Shown here in pieces: positions 18,402 to 27,180 of a stretch of DNA of 64,000 nucleotides. The stretch comes from Pseudomonas sp. HR96 (GTDB lineage: Bacteria > Pseudomonadota > Gammaproteobacteria > Pseudomonadales > Pseudomonadaceae), in NCBI RefSeq assembly GCF_034059295.1, contig NZ_CP139141.1, positions 3,579,001 to 3,643,000 on the forward strand, in the 5' to 3' direction. Numbering within the stretch: the first letter of the stretch is position 1; the number at the start of each line of letters is the position of its first letter. The notes below the pieces were generated by a model. That model made no database searches. It was not told where the DNA came from and saw nothing but the letters and a program-made list of their open reading frames with translations. The position numbers and the translations under genes are program-made.

Positions 18402-19565
18402 TTACTGGTGCGGCTCGTCCCGATCCGAGACCAGCCCCCAATCGGCGCTGGCGATCTCGGCCGCCGGCACGGGCGCCGCCGGTGCCGTGGTCTGCTCCAC
18501 GCCGCCTTCGCGGTGCAGCTTGAGGCGCAGGCGCAGGTTGTTCACCGAGTCGGCATTTTTCAGCGCCTCTTCCTCGTCGATCGCACCCTCCACCACCAGG
18601 CCGTAGAGCGCCTGGTCGAAGGTCTGCATGCCCAGGTTGACGGATTTCTCCATCAGCCCCTTCAGCTCGCTGAACTCGCTGCGGTGGATGAAATCGCGCA
18701 CAGTCGGCGAGCCCAGCATCACCTCCACCGCTGCGCGGCGCTTGCCGTCGACGGTGCGTACCAGGCGCTGCGAGACGAAGGCCTGCAGGTTGTTGCCCAA
18801 GTCATTGAGCAGCTGCGTGCGGCGATCTTCGGGGAAGAAATTGATGATGCGGTCCAGCGCCTGGTTGGCATTGTTGGCGTGCAACGTGGAGATCGCCAGG
18901 TGCCCGGTGTCGGCGAAGGCCAGCGCATGCTCCATGGTTTCGCGGTCGCGGATCTCGCCGATCAGGATCACGTCCGGCGCCTGGCGCAGGGTATTCTTCA
19001 GCGCGGCCTGGAAGCTGCGGGTGTCGACGCCGACCTCACGCTGGTTGATGATCGACTTCTTGTGCCGATGGATATACTCCACCGGGTCCTCGATGGTGAT
19101 GATGTGGCCACTGCTGCTGCGGTTGCGGTAGTCGATCAGCGCCGCCAGCGAGGTCGACTTGCCCGACCCGGTGGCTCCGACGAACAGCACCAGGCCGCGT
19201 TTCTGCATGATCACATCGAGCAGCACCGGCGGCAGCTTGAGGTCTTCGAAGCGCGGGATGTCCAGCTTGATGTTGCGCGCGACGATTGACACTTCGTTGC
19301 GCTGCTTGAAAATGTTCACGCGAAACCGGCCGACGCCGGACACCGACAAGGCCAGGTTCATCTCCAGGTCACGTTCGAAATCGACCTTCTGCTCGGCGTC
19401 CATGATCCCGGCGGCCACTGCGGCCACCTCGCCTGGCTTGAGCGCTTCGGCACTCAACGGCTTGAGCACGCCATTGAATTTGGCGCACGGCGGCGCCCCG
19501 GTGGACAGGTAGAGGTCCGAACCATCCTGGGTGGCCAAAATCTTGAGCAGGGCTTGGAGTTCCAT
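18402..19565 (-). CDS. pilU: PilT/PilU-type twitching ATPase
   Basis: A 387-residue cytoplasmic hexameric ATPase of the type IV pilus retraction class. It has Walker A GATGSGKST, Asp box ITIEDPVEYIHRH, Walker B ILIGEIRDRETM and His box HLAISTLHANNANQALDRI. The extended C-tail after residue 345 and the divergent N-terminus (MELQALLKILATQDGSDLYLSTG) fit PilU better than PilT. No other pilus gene is nearby. It is convergent with the dehydrogenase gene (13 nt between ends) and divergent from the sensor kinase. In other pseudomonads PilU works only alongside PilT, so its role here depends on genes outside the window. Confidence 0.88.
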   Translation of the reverse strand: MELQALLKILATQDGSDLYLSTGAPPCAKFNGVLKPLSAEALKPGEVAAVAAGIMDAEQKVDFERDLEMNLALSVSGVGRFRVNIFKQRNEVSIVARNIKLDIPRFEDLKLPPVLLDVIMQKRGLVLFVGATGSGKSTSLAALIDYRNRSSSGHIITIEDPVEYIHRHKKSIINQREVGVDTRSFQAALKNTLRQAPDVILIGEIRDRETMEHALAFADTGHLAISTLHANNANQALDRIINFFPEDRRTQLLNDLGNNLQAFVSQRLVRTVDGKRRAAVEVMLGSPTVRDFIHRSEFSELKGLMEKSVNLGMQTFDQALYGLVVEGAIDEEEALKNADSVNNLRLRLKLHREGGVEQTTAPAAPVPAAEIASADWGLVSDRDEPHQ

Positions 19566-19664
19566 AACGGTGTCCACAGTACAATCGCAAAGGGTTTGAA
19601 GTCGGTTGGAAGCGGGTAAGCTGACAGCTTGGCAACAAGCGGCTGGAAAAACAAAGGAAACCTT

Positions 19665-22217
19665 ATGGATGGCTCAACCGCGGCAGGCGATGCTCGCGCA
19701 CTTCTCGCCCGCCTCGATGCCGGCAACAGCCCGTTGCCGCCCCAGGCGCAATGGCCACAGAGCCTGCGCACGGCGACCGACATCGTGCTCAACACGCCCA
19801 TGGCCACGCTGCTGCTCTGGGGCCCGCAGTTGTGCCAGCTGTACAACGACGCCTTCGCCGCGCTGATCGGCCAGCGCCACCCGGTCGCGTTCGGCCAGCC
19901 GGTGCACCAGAGCTGGCCGGAGCACCGCGCCTTCGCCGAACCGGTCTACCAGGCCGTGTTGGCCGGGGAGTCGCGGGCCTTCGTCGAACAGCCATTCGCC
20001 ATGGCCCCCGGCAACCCGGAGGCGACCCTGTGGGTCGACATCACCTACAGCCCCGTGCATGACGAACAGGGCCAGGTGCAGGGCATCCTGCTCAGCGTGA
20101 TCGACACCCGGCAGCGCCGTCAGACCCAGGCCGAGCTGCAACGCCGCTCCGAGGCCAGCATCCTTGCCCAGCGCGACTCCGAGGAGCGCCTGCAGTTGGC
20201 GCTGGAGGCCAGCAGCGCCATCGGCACCTGGGACTGGGACATCGAGCAGGACCACTTTCGCGCCGATGGCCACTTCGCTCAGATGCACGGCGTCGACCCG
20301 CAGCAGGCCGGGCACGTACCGATCGGCATCTACCTGGACGGCGTGCACCCGGACGACCGCGCCAAGGTCACCCACGGCATCGGCCATTGCCTGCGCCACA
20401 GCAGCGAGTACAACGAGGAATATCGCCTGCTGATGGCCAGCGGCGAGCAGCGCTGGGTGTTCGTCCGTGGCCGCTGCTACCGCAATGCCAAGGGCTGGCC
20501 GCAGCGCTTCATCGGCGCATCCATCGACATCACCGAGCGCAAGGAGGCCGAAGCCGCCCTGCGCGACAGCGAAGCGCATTTTCGCATGGCCATCGAGCTG
20601 TCGCCGGCCATGCACTGGACTGCCGATGGCCGCGGCCGCGCCAACGAACGCCCCGAGCGTTGGAAACGCCTGACCGGGCGCCACACCATGGACAAGAACT
20701 GGCTGGGCCTGTGGCACGACCTGGTGCACCCGGAAGACCGCCAGGCGGCCATGGACGCCTGGCACTACTCGGTGGCCAACGGCACTCAGTACGATGCCGA
20801 ATATCGCCTGCGCACCGCCGACGGCAGCTACCGCTGGATGCACGCCCGTGCCCTGCCCCGGCTGGACGACACCGGCCAGGTTCAGCAGTGGTACGGCATG
20901 ACCGAAGACGTTGACAACCGGCGGCGCATCGAACTGGCCCTGCGTGACCTCAATGAGACCCTCGAAGAGCGGGTGGCCGAACGCACCCGCGCCCTGGCCG
21001 AGGTCAACCGCCGCCTGCAGAGCGAGATGCACGAGCGCGAGCGCGCCGAAGAGGCCCTGCGCCATGCGCAGAAGATGGAAGCGCTGGGCCAGCTGACCGG
21101 CGGCATCGCCCACGACTTCAACAACATGCTCACCGGCATCATCGGCAGCCTGGACCTCATGCAGCGCTACATCACCGCCGGGCGCAGCGCCGAGATCGGC
21201 CGCTTCGCCGAGGCGGCGGTGACCTCGGCCAACCGCGCCGCCGCGTTGACCCACCGGCTGCTGGCCTTCTCACGGCGCCAGTCACTGGACCGCCAGCGCC
21301 TGGACCCCAACCAGTTGGTCAATTCACTGGAAGAACTGCTCAGCCGCACCAAGGGCGAGCATATCGAGCTGAGTCTGTCGCTGACGCCCGACGTGTGGCC
21401 GGTCAATACCGATGCCAGCCAGTTGGAAAGCGCCCTGCTCAACCTGGTCATCAACGCCCGCGACGCCATGCCAGGCGGTGGCCTGCTGAGCATCGAAACG
21501 GCCAATTGCAGCCTGGCCGACAGCCCCGCCGGCTCGACCCTGGAGCAGTTCCAGCCAGGCGACTACGTGATGTTCAGCGTCAGCGACAACGGCGCCGGGA
21601 TGACCGCCGCGGTACTGGCCAAGGCCTTCGAGCCGTTCTTCACCACCAAGCCGATCGGCCAGGGCACGGGCCTGGGGCTGTCGATGATCTACGGCTTCGC
21701 CCAGCAGTCCGGCGGCCAGGTCACCCTGCACAGCCGCGCCGGCGCGGGCACCTGCGTGCGCCTGTACCTGCCGCGCTTCACTGCCGTGCTGGCCGAACCC
21801 AGCCAGGCGCCGGCATTCGGCGAAGCGCCGCTGGCGGTGGCCGGCGAAAGCGTGCTGGTGGTCGAGGATGACCCGCAAGTGCGCATGCTGGTGCTCAATG
21901 TGCTCGACGAATTGGGCTACGTCGCGCATCCTGCCGCCGATGCCAACAGCGCCCTGGCGCTGATCGAATCACCGCTGCGCATCGACCTGCTGGTCACCGA
22001 CGTCGGCCTGCCTGGCCTCAACGGTCGGCAACTGGCGGAGATCGCCCGCCAGCACCGCCCCCAGCTCAAGGTGCTGTTCATGACCGGTTATGCGCAGATG
22101 GCGGCCGAACGCAGCGGTTTTCTCGCCGAGGGCATGGACATGGTCGCCAAGCCGTTCTCCATCGACCTGTTGGCCAACAAGATACGCGACATGATCAATC
22201 AAGAGACTTTGCCATGA
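19665..22217 (+). CDS. PAS-containing hybrid sensor histidine kinase
   Basis: 850 residues with no clear membrane helix, so probably soluble. Order: an N-terminal PAS/GAF-like module (about 20-160), two PAS/PAC modules (about 170-300 and 300-425, each ending in a PAC-like segment such as [18 protein letters not shown]), and a coiled-coil linker. A HisKA-type dimerisation helix follows ([15 protein letters not shown], phospho-His in AHD), then a HATPase domain ([24 protein letters not shown]) and a C-terminal receiver with Asp in [13 protein letters not shown] 19665 has AAAGGA upstream. The stop overlaps the start of a parvulin gene by 4 nt. The signal and partner regulator are unknown. Confidence 0.92.
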   Translation: MDGSTAAGDARALLARLDAGNSPLPPQAQWPQSLRTATDIVLNTPMATLLLWGPQLCQLYNDAFAALIGQRHPVAFGQPVHQSWPEHRAFAEPVYQAVLAGESRAFVEQPFAMAPGNPEATLWVDITYSPVHDEQGQVQGILLSVIDTRQRRQTQAELQRRSEASILAQRDSEERLQLALEASSAIGTWDWDIEQDHFRADGHFAQMHGVDPQQAGHVPIGIYLDGVHPDDRAKVTHGIGHCLRHSSEYNEEYRLLMASGEQRWVFVRGRCYRNAKGWPQRFIGASIDITERKEAEAALRDSEAHFRMAIELSPAMHWTADGRGRANERPERWKRLTGRHTMDKNWLGLWHDLVHPEDRQAAMDAWHYSVANGTQYDAEYRLRTADGSYRWMHARALPRLDDTGQVQQWYGMTEDVDNRRRIELALRDLNETLEERVAERTRALAEVNRRLQSEMHERERAEEALRHAQKMEALGQLTGGIAHDFNNMLTGIIGSLDLMQRYITAGRSAEIGRFAEAAVTSANRAAALTHRLLAFSRRQSLDRQRLDPNQLVNSLEELLSRTKGEHIELSLSLTPDVWPVNTDASQLESALLNLVINARDAMPGGGLLSIETANCSLADSPAGSTLEQFQPGDYVMFSVSDNGAGMTAAVLAKAFEPFFTTKPIGQGTGLGLSMIYGFAQQSGGQVTLHSRAGAGTCVRLYLPRFTAVLAEPSQAPAFGEAPLAVAGESVLVVEDDPQVRMLVLNVLDELGYVAHPAADANSALALIESPLRIDLLVTDVGLPGLNGRQLAEIARQHRPQLKVLFMTGYAQMAAERSGFLAEGMDMVAKPFSIDLLANKIRDMINQETLP

Positions 22218-22489
22218 AAGCCCAGGCCCGCCACATCCTCCTGAAAACCGCCGAACAGGCCGAAGCGCTCAAGCAACGTCTCGCCCAGGGCGAGGCCTTC
22301 GATGTGCTGGCCAAAAAATACTCCACCTGCCCGTCGGGCAAGCGCGGCGGTGATCTGGGCGAGGTGCGCCCGGGGCAGATGGTTGCGGTGATCGACCAGG
22401 TGATCTTCAAGAAGCCGCTGCGGGTGGTGCATGGGCCCATCAAGAGCAAGTTCGGCTATCACCTGGTGCAGGTGTTCTTCAGAGACTAG
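22214..22489 (+). CDS. Parvulin-type peptidyl-prolyl isomerase coupled to a sensor kinase
   Basis: 91 residues, a bare parvulin domain: ARHILLKTAEQAEALKQRL, KYSTCPSGKRGGDLGEVRPGQMV and KSKFGYHLVQVFF. It has no signal peptide. The start and the kinase stop share ATGA (22214-22217), so translation is probably coupled. It is paralogous to the gene at 11581; both keep the CPS...GGDLG...GQMV core. A link between the isomerase and kinase function is an inference from the overlap. Confidence 0.93.
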   Translation: MKAQARHILLKTAEQAEALKQRLAQGEAFDVLAKKYSTCPSGKRGGDLGEVRPGQMVAVIDQVIFKKPLRVVHGPIKSKFGYHLVQVFFRD

Positions 22490-22559
22490 ATGAGGCAGCC
22501 GACCAGGAGCCGCTGTATACTCGCGCGCCGCAAACCCTCTCTTCACCGAGCGCCTAGAC

Positions 22560-22754
22560 ATGTCCGCCGACGAAAACACCCCAGACACCACCGAAACGCC
22601 CGCTGTGGCGCCCTTCAGCTTCCCGTTCAACCCGGCGAAATTTGCCAATGCCGCGAAAAAGGCCCCGACCTACCCCGGCGCCGGCAAATCCAACCACGAC
22701 AAGACCCCCGGCCGCGCGCCGAATGGCACGCGCCGGTCGATGGGCAAACGTTAG
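22560..22754 (+). CDS. Conserved small Pseudomonas protein, unknown function
   Basis: 64 residues, acidic at the start (MSADENTPDTTET) and basic at the end (GKSNHDKTPGRAPNGTRRSMGKR), with a central PFSFPFNPAKFANAAKKAP block. It has no signal, helix or known domain. TATACT at about 22515 could be a -10 element. I recall similar short proteins in other pseudomonads but know no function. The basic, Gly/Pro-rich tail suggests a disordered nucleic-acid- or ribosome-associated protein (speculative). Confidence 0.65.
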   Translation: MSADENTPDTTETPAVAPFSFPFNPAKFANAAKKAPTYPGAGKSNHDKTPGRAPNGTRRSMGKR

Positions 22755-22776
22755 AAGAGGAAGGGTGAAAGACGGA

Positions 22777-23058
22777 TCAGTGATGGCGACGCTGCAGCAG
22801 GTTGCGACCATGGAAGTCGGCGGCGAACCATTCCTGATTGGCCTTGAGCTCTTCGCGCAGCTGCGCGATCAAGTCGTTGATGTCCCGGCTGGTATTCAAT
22901 GATTCGGTGGGTATGCCCATCACCAGCAGGTCGACCTGGCCAGTTTGTGGGTCGGTGACTTCGACGGTCAGATTGCCGCCCGGATTGATGGTGCAATGGC
23001 AGGTCATGGGGGTAAAGCTCGCCTCGATGATGCGGCGCAGCTCGACTGTGGGAATCAT
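22777..23058 (-). CDS. DUF1652 family protein
   Basis: 93 residues. The pattern IPTVELRRIIEASFTPMTCHCTINPGGNLTVEVTDPQTG, followed by two helices (SLNTSRDINDLIAQLREELKA), is that of DUF1652, a small family largely confined to Pseudomonas with no known function. ATG 23058 has a strong GGAGGT 8 nt upstream; the longer open frame is discarded. A TetR-operator-like palindrome lies about 100 nt upstream at 23156. Confidence 0.85.
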   Translation of the reverse strand: MIPTVELRRIIEASFTPMTCHCTINPGGNLTVEVTDPQTGQVDLLVMGIPTESLNTSRDINDLIAQLREELKANQEWFAADFHGRNLLQRRHH

Positions 23059-23155
23059 TGGCAGAACCTCCGTAAATACATCTCGCAACTTTGAAAAGGG
23101 CTGCCGCGTCAAAGCCCGTACCTCTCGTGGCGGCGGTTTTCTGGCGAATGGCAAC

Positions 23156-23169
23156 TAACCAGTCGGTTA
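23156..23169. promoter_or_regulatory. TetR-type operator-like palindrome
   Basis: TAACC-AGTC-GGTTA, perfect 5-bp arms with a 4-nt spacer, lies between the DUF1652 gene and the end of the methyltransferase gene. The form resembles operators of TetR repressors. No TetR gene is in the window, so this rests on symmetry alone. Confidence 0.3.
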
Positions 23170-23215
23170 AAAGTGCCACGCAGCGATAATTTTGCAAGTT
23201 CCTTGCCAGCCCATC

Positions 23216-24199
23216 TCAGCCGGTTCGGGTGACTGTCAACACCACTGCCGCAATTCGCTCGGCCTGCGCGTACTCGGGCGTTTCCAGCTCCTCGCCGAAC
23301 ACATCCGGGTCCACTTCCCGATAGCTCCAGGCCCAGCCGGGCACACCGTCAAACAATTTGCGCGCCTGCTCGAGAAACACGTCGACACCGGCGATCATCG
23401 GCGCGCCGGTATAGAGTAGCAAACTGCCACCAATGCGCAGGCGTTGCAAGGCCTCCCCGACGATCCGTACCGACAAGGCTGAACCCAGCCCCTCGCCGCC
23501 ATGCCGATAGGCACGCTGCAAGGGATCCTGCATGTAAGGCGGATTGGCCACGATCAGGTCGAAATCGTCACTGGTGCCTTGCAGGATATCGCTGTGCCAG
23601 GCCGAAACATTGCTCACCTCGGCCAAGGCGGCATTCACCGCAGTGTAGCGCAGCGCCGTGGGGTTGATGTCCACCGCCAGGACTTGCGCCTCGCGCCGGG
23701 CACGGGCGATGAGTATGGCACCCGCGCCACTGCCGCAGCCGATATCCACGGCGCGAGTGATCGGTGCGAGGCTGCTGCGCAGGTGCTCTTCGATGGCCTG
23801 GGCGAAGCGGTAGGTGTCCGGGCCGAAGAACACCGCATCATGGGCTTGGGTGGGATAGGAAGAGTGCACCAGCAGCAACTCGCCCAGACTGGACCAGCGC
23901 ACCTGGCTAGCCCACAGCCCGTCATGGGCACGCAGCACCCCGTGCTCGAGCAGGCTGGTCAGTTCCGCCGCGGGCAACAGGCCATCCTCGAACGGCCGGT
24001 TCCAGCCGAACACATCGCGTACATCCCGGGCCAGGCGGCTGCTGTCGCGGGCATTGTTGCGCTGCTGGGTCAGCGGCGTCACGCTGACGAACCGGTAGCG
24101 GTCGGCCTGCAGGCGGCGGCCGAGCTGCACCAAGGCCTGGTCGCGGGCACCGACGTCGAGGTCTGGCGCCGAAGGCGCAGCGTTTCTGATCATGTTCAT
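23216..24199 (-). CDS. Class I SAM-dependent methyltransferase (PrmC/HemK-like fold)
   Basis: 327 residues. The SAM site is VDIGCGSGAGAILIA (about 151-165), with acidic end of strand 2 at LAVDINP. NPPY is at 219-222, the motif of enzymes that methylate planar amide or amine nitrogens. The N-terminal 150 residues are not the usual PrmC helical domain. The start overlaps the stop of the upstream oxidase as ATGA (24196-24199), so the two proteins are co-produced. Substrate unknown. Coupling to an oxidase points to a small-molecule pathway rather than to release-factor methylation (inference). Confidence 0.82.
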   Translation of the reverse strand: MNMIRNAAPSAPDLDVGARDQALVQLGRRLQADRYRFVSVTPLTQQRNNARDSSRLARDVRDVFGWNRPFEDGLLPAAELTSLLEHGVLRAHDGLWASQVRWSSLGELLLVHSSYPTQAHDAVFFGPDTYRFAQAIEEHLRSSLAPITRAVDIGCGSGAGAILIARARREAQVLAVDINPTALRYTAVNAALAEVSNVSAWHSDILQGTSDDFDLIVANPPYMQDPLQRAYRHGGEGLGSALSVRIVGEALQRLRIGGSLLLYTGAPMIAGVDVFLEQARKLFDGVPGWAWSYREVDPDVFGEELETPEYAQAERIAAVVLTVTRTG

Positions 24200-25533
24200 C
24201 GGGCCATCCCCGCGCCATGCAAGTGTCTGGAGAACGCCTGGGTCGCCAGCAGGCCCGGTGGCGTCGCATGGCAGGCCGGGGCTAGCTGTTCCAGGTTCGG
24301 CGGCGTAGTCGCGGATGCCGCCTTGGGCAGCGCCGGGCCGCGCGCACGCCGGCGGAACTGCGCACGGAACGGCGCCGCCTCGGCGGCTTGCCAGTCGCCG
24401 GCGATCCAGTCGTGCAGCAGCTGCATCTCGTAGCCGCTGAACACGCCGAACATCGCCGCCCCGGGCCCATCGATCAGTTGCCAGAATCGGCTTTGCGCCG
24501 GGTCGGCATTGCGCTTGATCCAGCCCTTCTCTTCCAGTGCCGCGAGAAAAGCCAGGCTCTGCCCCGGCTCGGCCAGCCATTGATTGACCGTGCGGCCCTG
24601 CAGGCGGCAGTAATCGGAGTGCATGTGCTGGCCGAAGCTGCGCTTGCGCTCGAGCATGGCCACCACCTCACGCTCCAGGTCGAAGCCCTCGATGACTGCC
24701 ATGCTGCCCACACCCAACTCGTTGAGCAGGTAACCGGCGCGCAGGCGCTCGATGAAGGCCGCGCGCTCCGGGCCATTGGGCAGCAGGTCGTGCACTGCTG
24801 CCAAGGCTTTGTGGGCGTGCCCGCTGCTGGCGTTGTCGACGGTGACGTGCAAGGTGAAGTAATAGGGGTCGATGCCCAGTTCGTTGAGTTCAAAGGCGCT
24901 GATCAGCAAGTGCAGGGGCAGTTGCTCGTAACCCAGGTTGTAACCCAGCACTTCGGGCAGAAAGCGCTCTACCGCCTGGCCCAGCGCCAACTGCAGCGCG
25001 CCCTGCAGGTACAGCTCGTCGGCCAGCGGTTCGGTCGCAGCGCAGTCATGCTCGGCGAGCAGCTTGCGATACAGCGACACATGGTTGAGGGCCGGGTCGC
25101 CGTCGCCAAGCTCCTCCAGATAGGTACGGATCAAGCCGTGAAAGCGCCAGTCGTCGGCGTGCCGCAGGGTGCCATACAGCCAGGCACCATCCACCAGCTT
25201 GCTCGGCGCCACATGGCGCAGAAAGTACAAGGCATGGGCCTTGCTGCTGAAAAAGCCTCGCGGGGCGCCTGCATGACGCTGCTCCAGGTACTCGGCATAG
25301 CGCTCGGCGACCTGTTCGGCATTGCCGTTGACCCAGGCCAGCAGGTCCTCGGGCTCCGGCATGTCGCAGGGCAATTGCCGGGCCTGCTGCAAGTGATGGC
25401 CGAGAAAAGCGTCGAGCTGCGCCGGCGGGAGGGCTTCGGGCGTGTGCAACACCGCTTCGTAGAAGGGCTGCGCGGCAGGCAGTGCCAGCGCGGGTTGGGC
25501 AGTAGCGTCTTGCAGGCTTTGAAAGTGGGTCAT
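24196..25533 (-). CDS. Haem-oxygenase-like iron-containing redox enzyme
   Basis: 445 residues. The central part has the pattern of haem-oxygenase-like diiron oxidases (PF14518 type): E-E-L-G-D-G-x4-N-H (Glu140/Glu141 and His151), then FELNELGIDPYYFTLHVTVDNASSGHAHKAL. Candidate ligands in that second stretch are Glu218, His229, Asp233 and His239. Relatives oxidise amino acids, fatty acids or amines in natural-product pathways. The N-terminal 100 and C-terminal 150 residues extend beyond the core. Start ATG 25533 is chosen; TTG 25545 is an alternative. The gene overlaps a methyltransferase by 4 nt. Product unknown. Confidence 0.78.
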   Translation of the reverse strand: MTHFQSLQDATAQPALALPAAQPFYEAVLHTPEALPPAQLDAFLGHHLQQARQLPCDMPEPEDLLAWVNGNAEQVAERYAEYLEQRHAGAPRGFFSSKAHALYFLRHVAPSKLVDGAWLYGTLRHADDWRFHGLIRTYLEELGDGDPALNHVSLYRKLLAEHDCAATEPLADELYLQGALQLALGQAVERFLPEVLGYNLGYEQLPLHLLISAFELNELGIDPYYFTLHVTVDNASSGHAHKALAAVHDLLPNGPERAAFIERLRAGYLLNELGVGSMAVIEGFDLEREVVAMLERKRSFGQHMHSDYCRLQGRTVNQWLAEPGQSLAFLAALEEKGWIKRNADPAQSRFWQLIDGPGAAMFGVFSGYEMQLLHDWIAGDWQAAEAAPFRAQFRRRARGPALPKAASATTPPNLEQLAPACHATPPGLLATQAFSRHLHGAGMAR

Positions 25534-25623
25534 GACGGTCGCCAATAGCTGTTCTTGTCTTATTCTTCAGACGCTGGCGGCACGATATTGATCCATTTAG
25601 ATTGCCGCAGTGTGTGGCGCGGC

Positions 25624-25650
25624 AAAAAAAAACCCGCCAGCAGGCGGGTC
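25624..25650 (-). terminator. Terminator after the catalase operon
   Basis: GACCCGCC-TGCT-GGCGGGT followed by ten T on the minus strand. It ends the catalase/small-gene transcript 50 nt after the small gene and before the oxidase gene. Confidence 0.92.
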
Positions 25651-25699
25651 AAGGGAGAGAGCAACGCACACAATTCAAGGCAACTTTCAAAGCAGATGA

Positions 25700-25858
25700 T
25701 CAGCTGCGTCGGCGATAGTTTTTCAGTAGCTGGGTAACCCGCAACGCTCGACCGAATAATTGCGCACGCATATCAAAGCTTTTGAGCGTGGCATTGAAAT
25801 CCAGGCCCGGAACATTGACCGCTGCGGTCAAGGGTTGCTCCAATTGCATATCGGCCAT
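25700..25858 (-). CDS. Small protein downstream of manganese catalase
   Basis: 52 residues read on the minus strand from ATG 25858, with an ideal ribosome site (AAGGAG) ahead. MADMQLEQPLTAAVNVPGLDFNATLKSFDMRAQLFGRALRVTQLLKNYRRRS in outline: an acidic/polar first half and a basic amphipathic helix ending YRRRS. It begins 23 nt after the catalase stop and is followed by a terminator, so it is the last gene of that operon. I do not recognise the family. It has no signal or membrane segment. Confidence 0.72.
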   Translation of the reverse strand: MADMQLEQPLTAAVNVPGLDFNATLKSFDMRAQLFGRALRVTQLLKNYRRRS

Positions 25859-25881
25859 TATAGGAACTCCTTGATATCCAA

Positions 25882-26766
25882 TTATTCAGCCGGCCCTTGC
25901 ACCAGGCCACTGCCCAGATCAGCACCGGTCACCGGGTTGGCAGTCGGGTCGGACTGAGTGCGCAACTTGAGCGCCGTCAGCACCTCCTCGTCGTCCGCCG
26001 ACAGCGTCACCGATGCGGTACCGTCGCCACCGTCGACAGCGGGCTCGGGGCTCTCGACGTATTCCCACTCCTCACCCTCGTTCCACGGCCCCCGCAGGTT
26101 CGGCTCGCCTTGCGACATGTTGAAGTAGACGTTGGTGAACTGTGGCATGCCAGGCAGCTTGCCCTGGGGAAAGTTCGGCTGGATCGAGTGCAAGGCCTTC
26201 TCGAAGGACATCTGGTGAGCGATCTCGCGAGTCATCAGGAAGCCCAGTGCCTCTTTCACACCGGGGTCGTCGGTGACATTCATCAAGCGCTCATAGACAA
26301 TCTTGGCGCGGGATTCAGCGGCGATGTTGGAACGGAAGTCCGCCGTCGGCTCACCAATGGTGTCCACGTACGCAGCGGTCCATGGCACCCCCGCCGAATT
26401 GACCAAAGGGGCGCCACCGCCATACAGCAGCTGGGTGATATGCGAGTCGTTGCCTGCGCCGTTCAGGCGACGGTACAGCTCACCTTCCTCTTCGACCGCT
26501 TCGGCCAGCTGACCCTTGGCACCCTTGTTGAGCATGACGATGATCGAGCCGATGATTTCCAGGTGGCTCAATTCCTCGGTGGCGATATCCATCAGCAGGT
26601 CCTTGCGACCTGCGTCTTCTTCGGCCAGGCCCTGGGTGAAATAACGTGTGGCGGCAGCGAGCTCGCCTTGTGCTCCGCCGAACTGTTCCAGCAGCAAGTT
26701 GGCCAGGCCAGGGTTGGGCTGGGCGACGCGCACGGTATATTGCAGACGCTTGTTATGAAGAAACAT
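25882..26766 (-). CDS. Manganese (non-haem) catalase
   Basis: 294 residues with a ferritin-like four-helix core. It disproportionates hydrogen peroxide at a dimanganese centre. Expected ligands are present: Glu35, Glu65 and His68 (ATEELSHLE), Glu151 (NIAAES) and His184 (TREIAHQM). The C-terminal 60 residues form an acidic tail typical of proteobacterial members. In pseudomonads such catalases are often part of the stationary-phase response, but no promoter evidence is claimed here. It is followed by a 52-residue gene in the same transcript. Confidence 0.94.
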   Translation of the reverse strand: MFLHNKRLQYTVRVAQPNPGLANLLLEQFGGAQGELAAATRYFTQGLAEEDAGRKDLLMDIATEELSHLEIIGSIIVMLNKGAKGQLAEAVEEEGELYRRLNGAGNDSHITQLLYGGGAPLVNSAGVPWTAAYVDTIGEPTADFRSNIAAESRAKIVYERLMNVTDDPGVKEALGFLMTREIAHQMSFEKALHSIQPNFPQGKLPGMPQFTNVYFNMSQGEPNLRGPWNEGEEWEYVESPEPAVDGGDGTASVTLSADDEEVLTALKLRTQSDPTANPVTGADLGSGLVQGPAE

Positions 26767-27180
26767 GATGAACTCCGCGAATCAGGCTTGTGCCGCTTTC
26801 GTAAAAGACGGCTATCGATTAGGTCTGGCTGACATCCTGGAATACAAAAATCCCGTTGTTCGCGCTGACTGACTCGCGACCACCACCTCAAGTATGCATA
26901 GGGTCTGATAAAGCCCCACGCGAAACGGCTGCAGTTATTTCTGTTCGGCACGACCGGCGGCACTAATGAACTAACGCGCAATGTTTAGTGCTTGAATGTT
27001 TAACGTTTCCTGGCCATGGTTCAGCCAGGCGTCGAGGCACGGGCTCAGGGTCCGCCGCAGGGTTGCCAGCGCCGGACTGACGCAGCGCTGGCCCCCTGCC
27101 CCCGGAAACTGGCACCATTGCACCTTTCCGACAGCCTCGCCTGCCGGCTGGACCTTCTGCCGTTTGAAGAGAATGAATCG
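26767..27180. other. Intergenic region between catalase and aroA
   Basis: 414 nt. It must carry the divergent promoters of the two genes; I see no convincing consensus. An inverted repeat CCTGGC / GCCAGG with a 9-nt spacer is at 27009-27029. Open frames run through on both strands (from 27016 on plus, into 26971 on minus), but neither has recognisable protein features. Confidence 0.4.
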
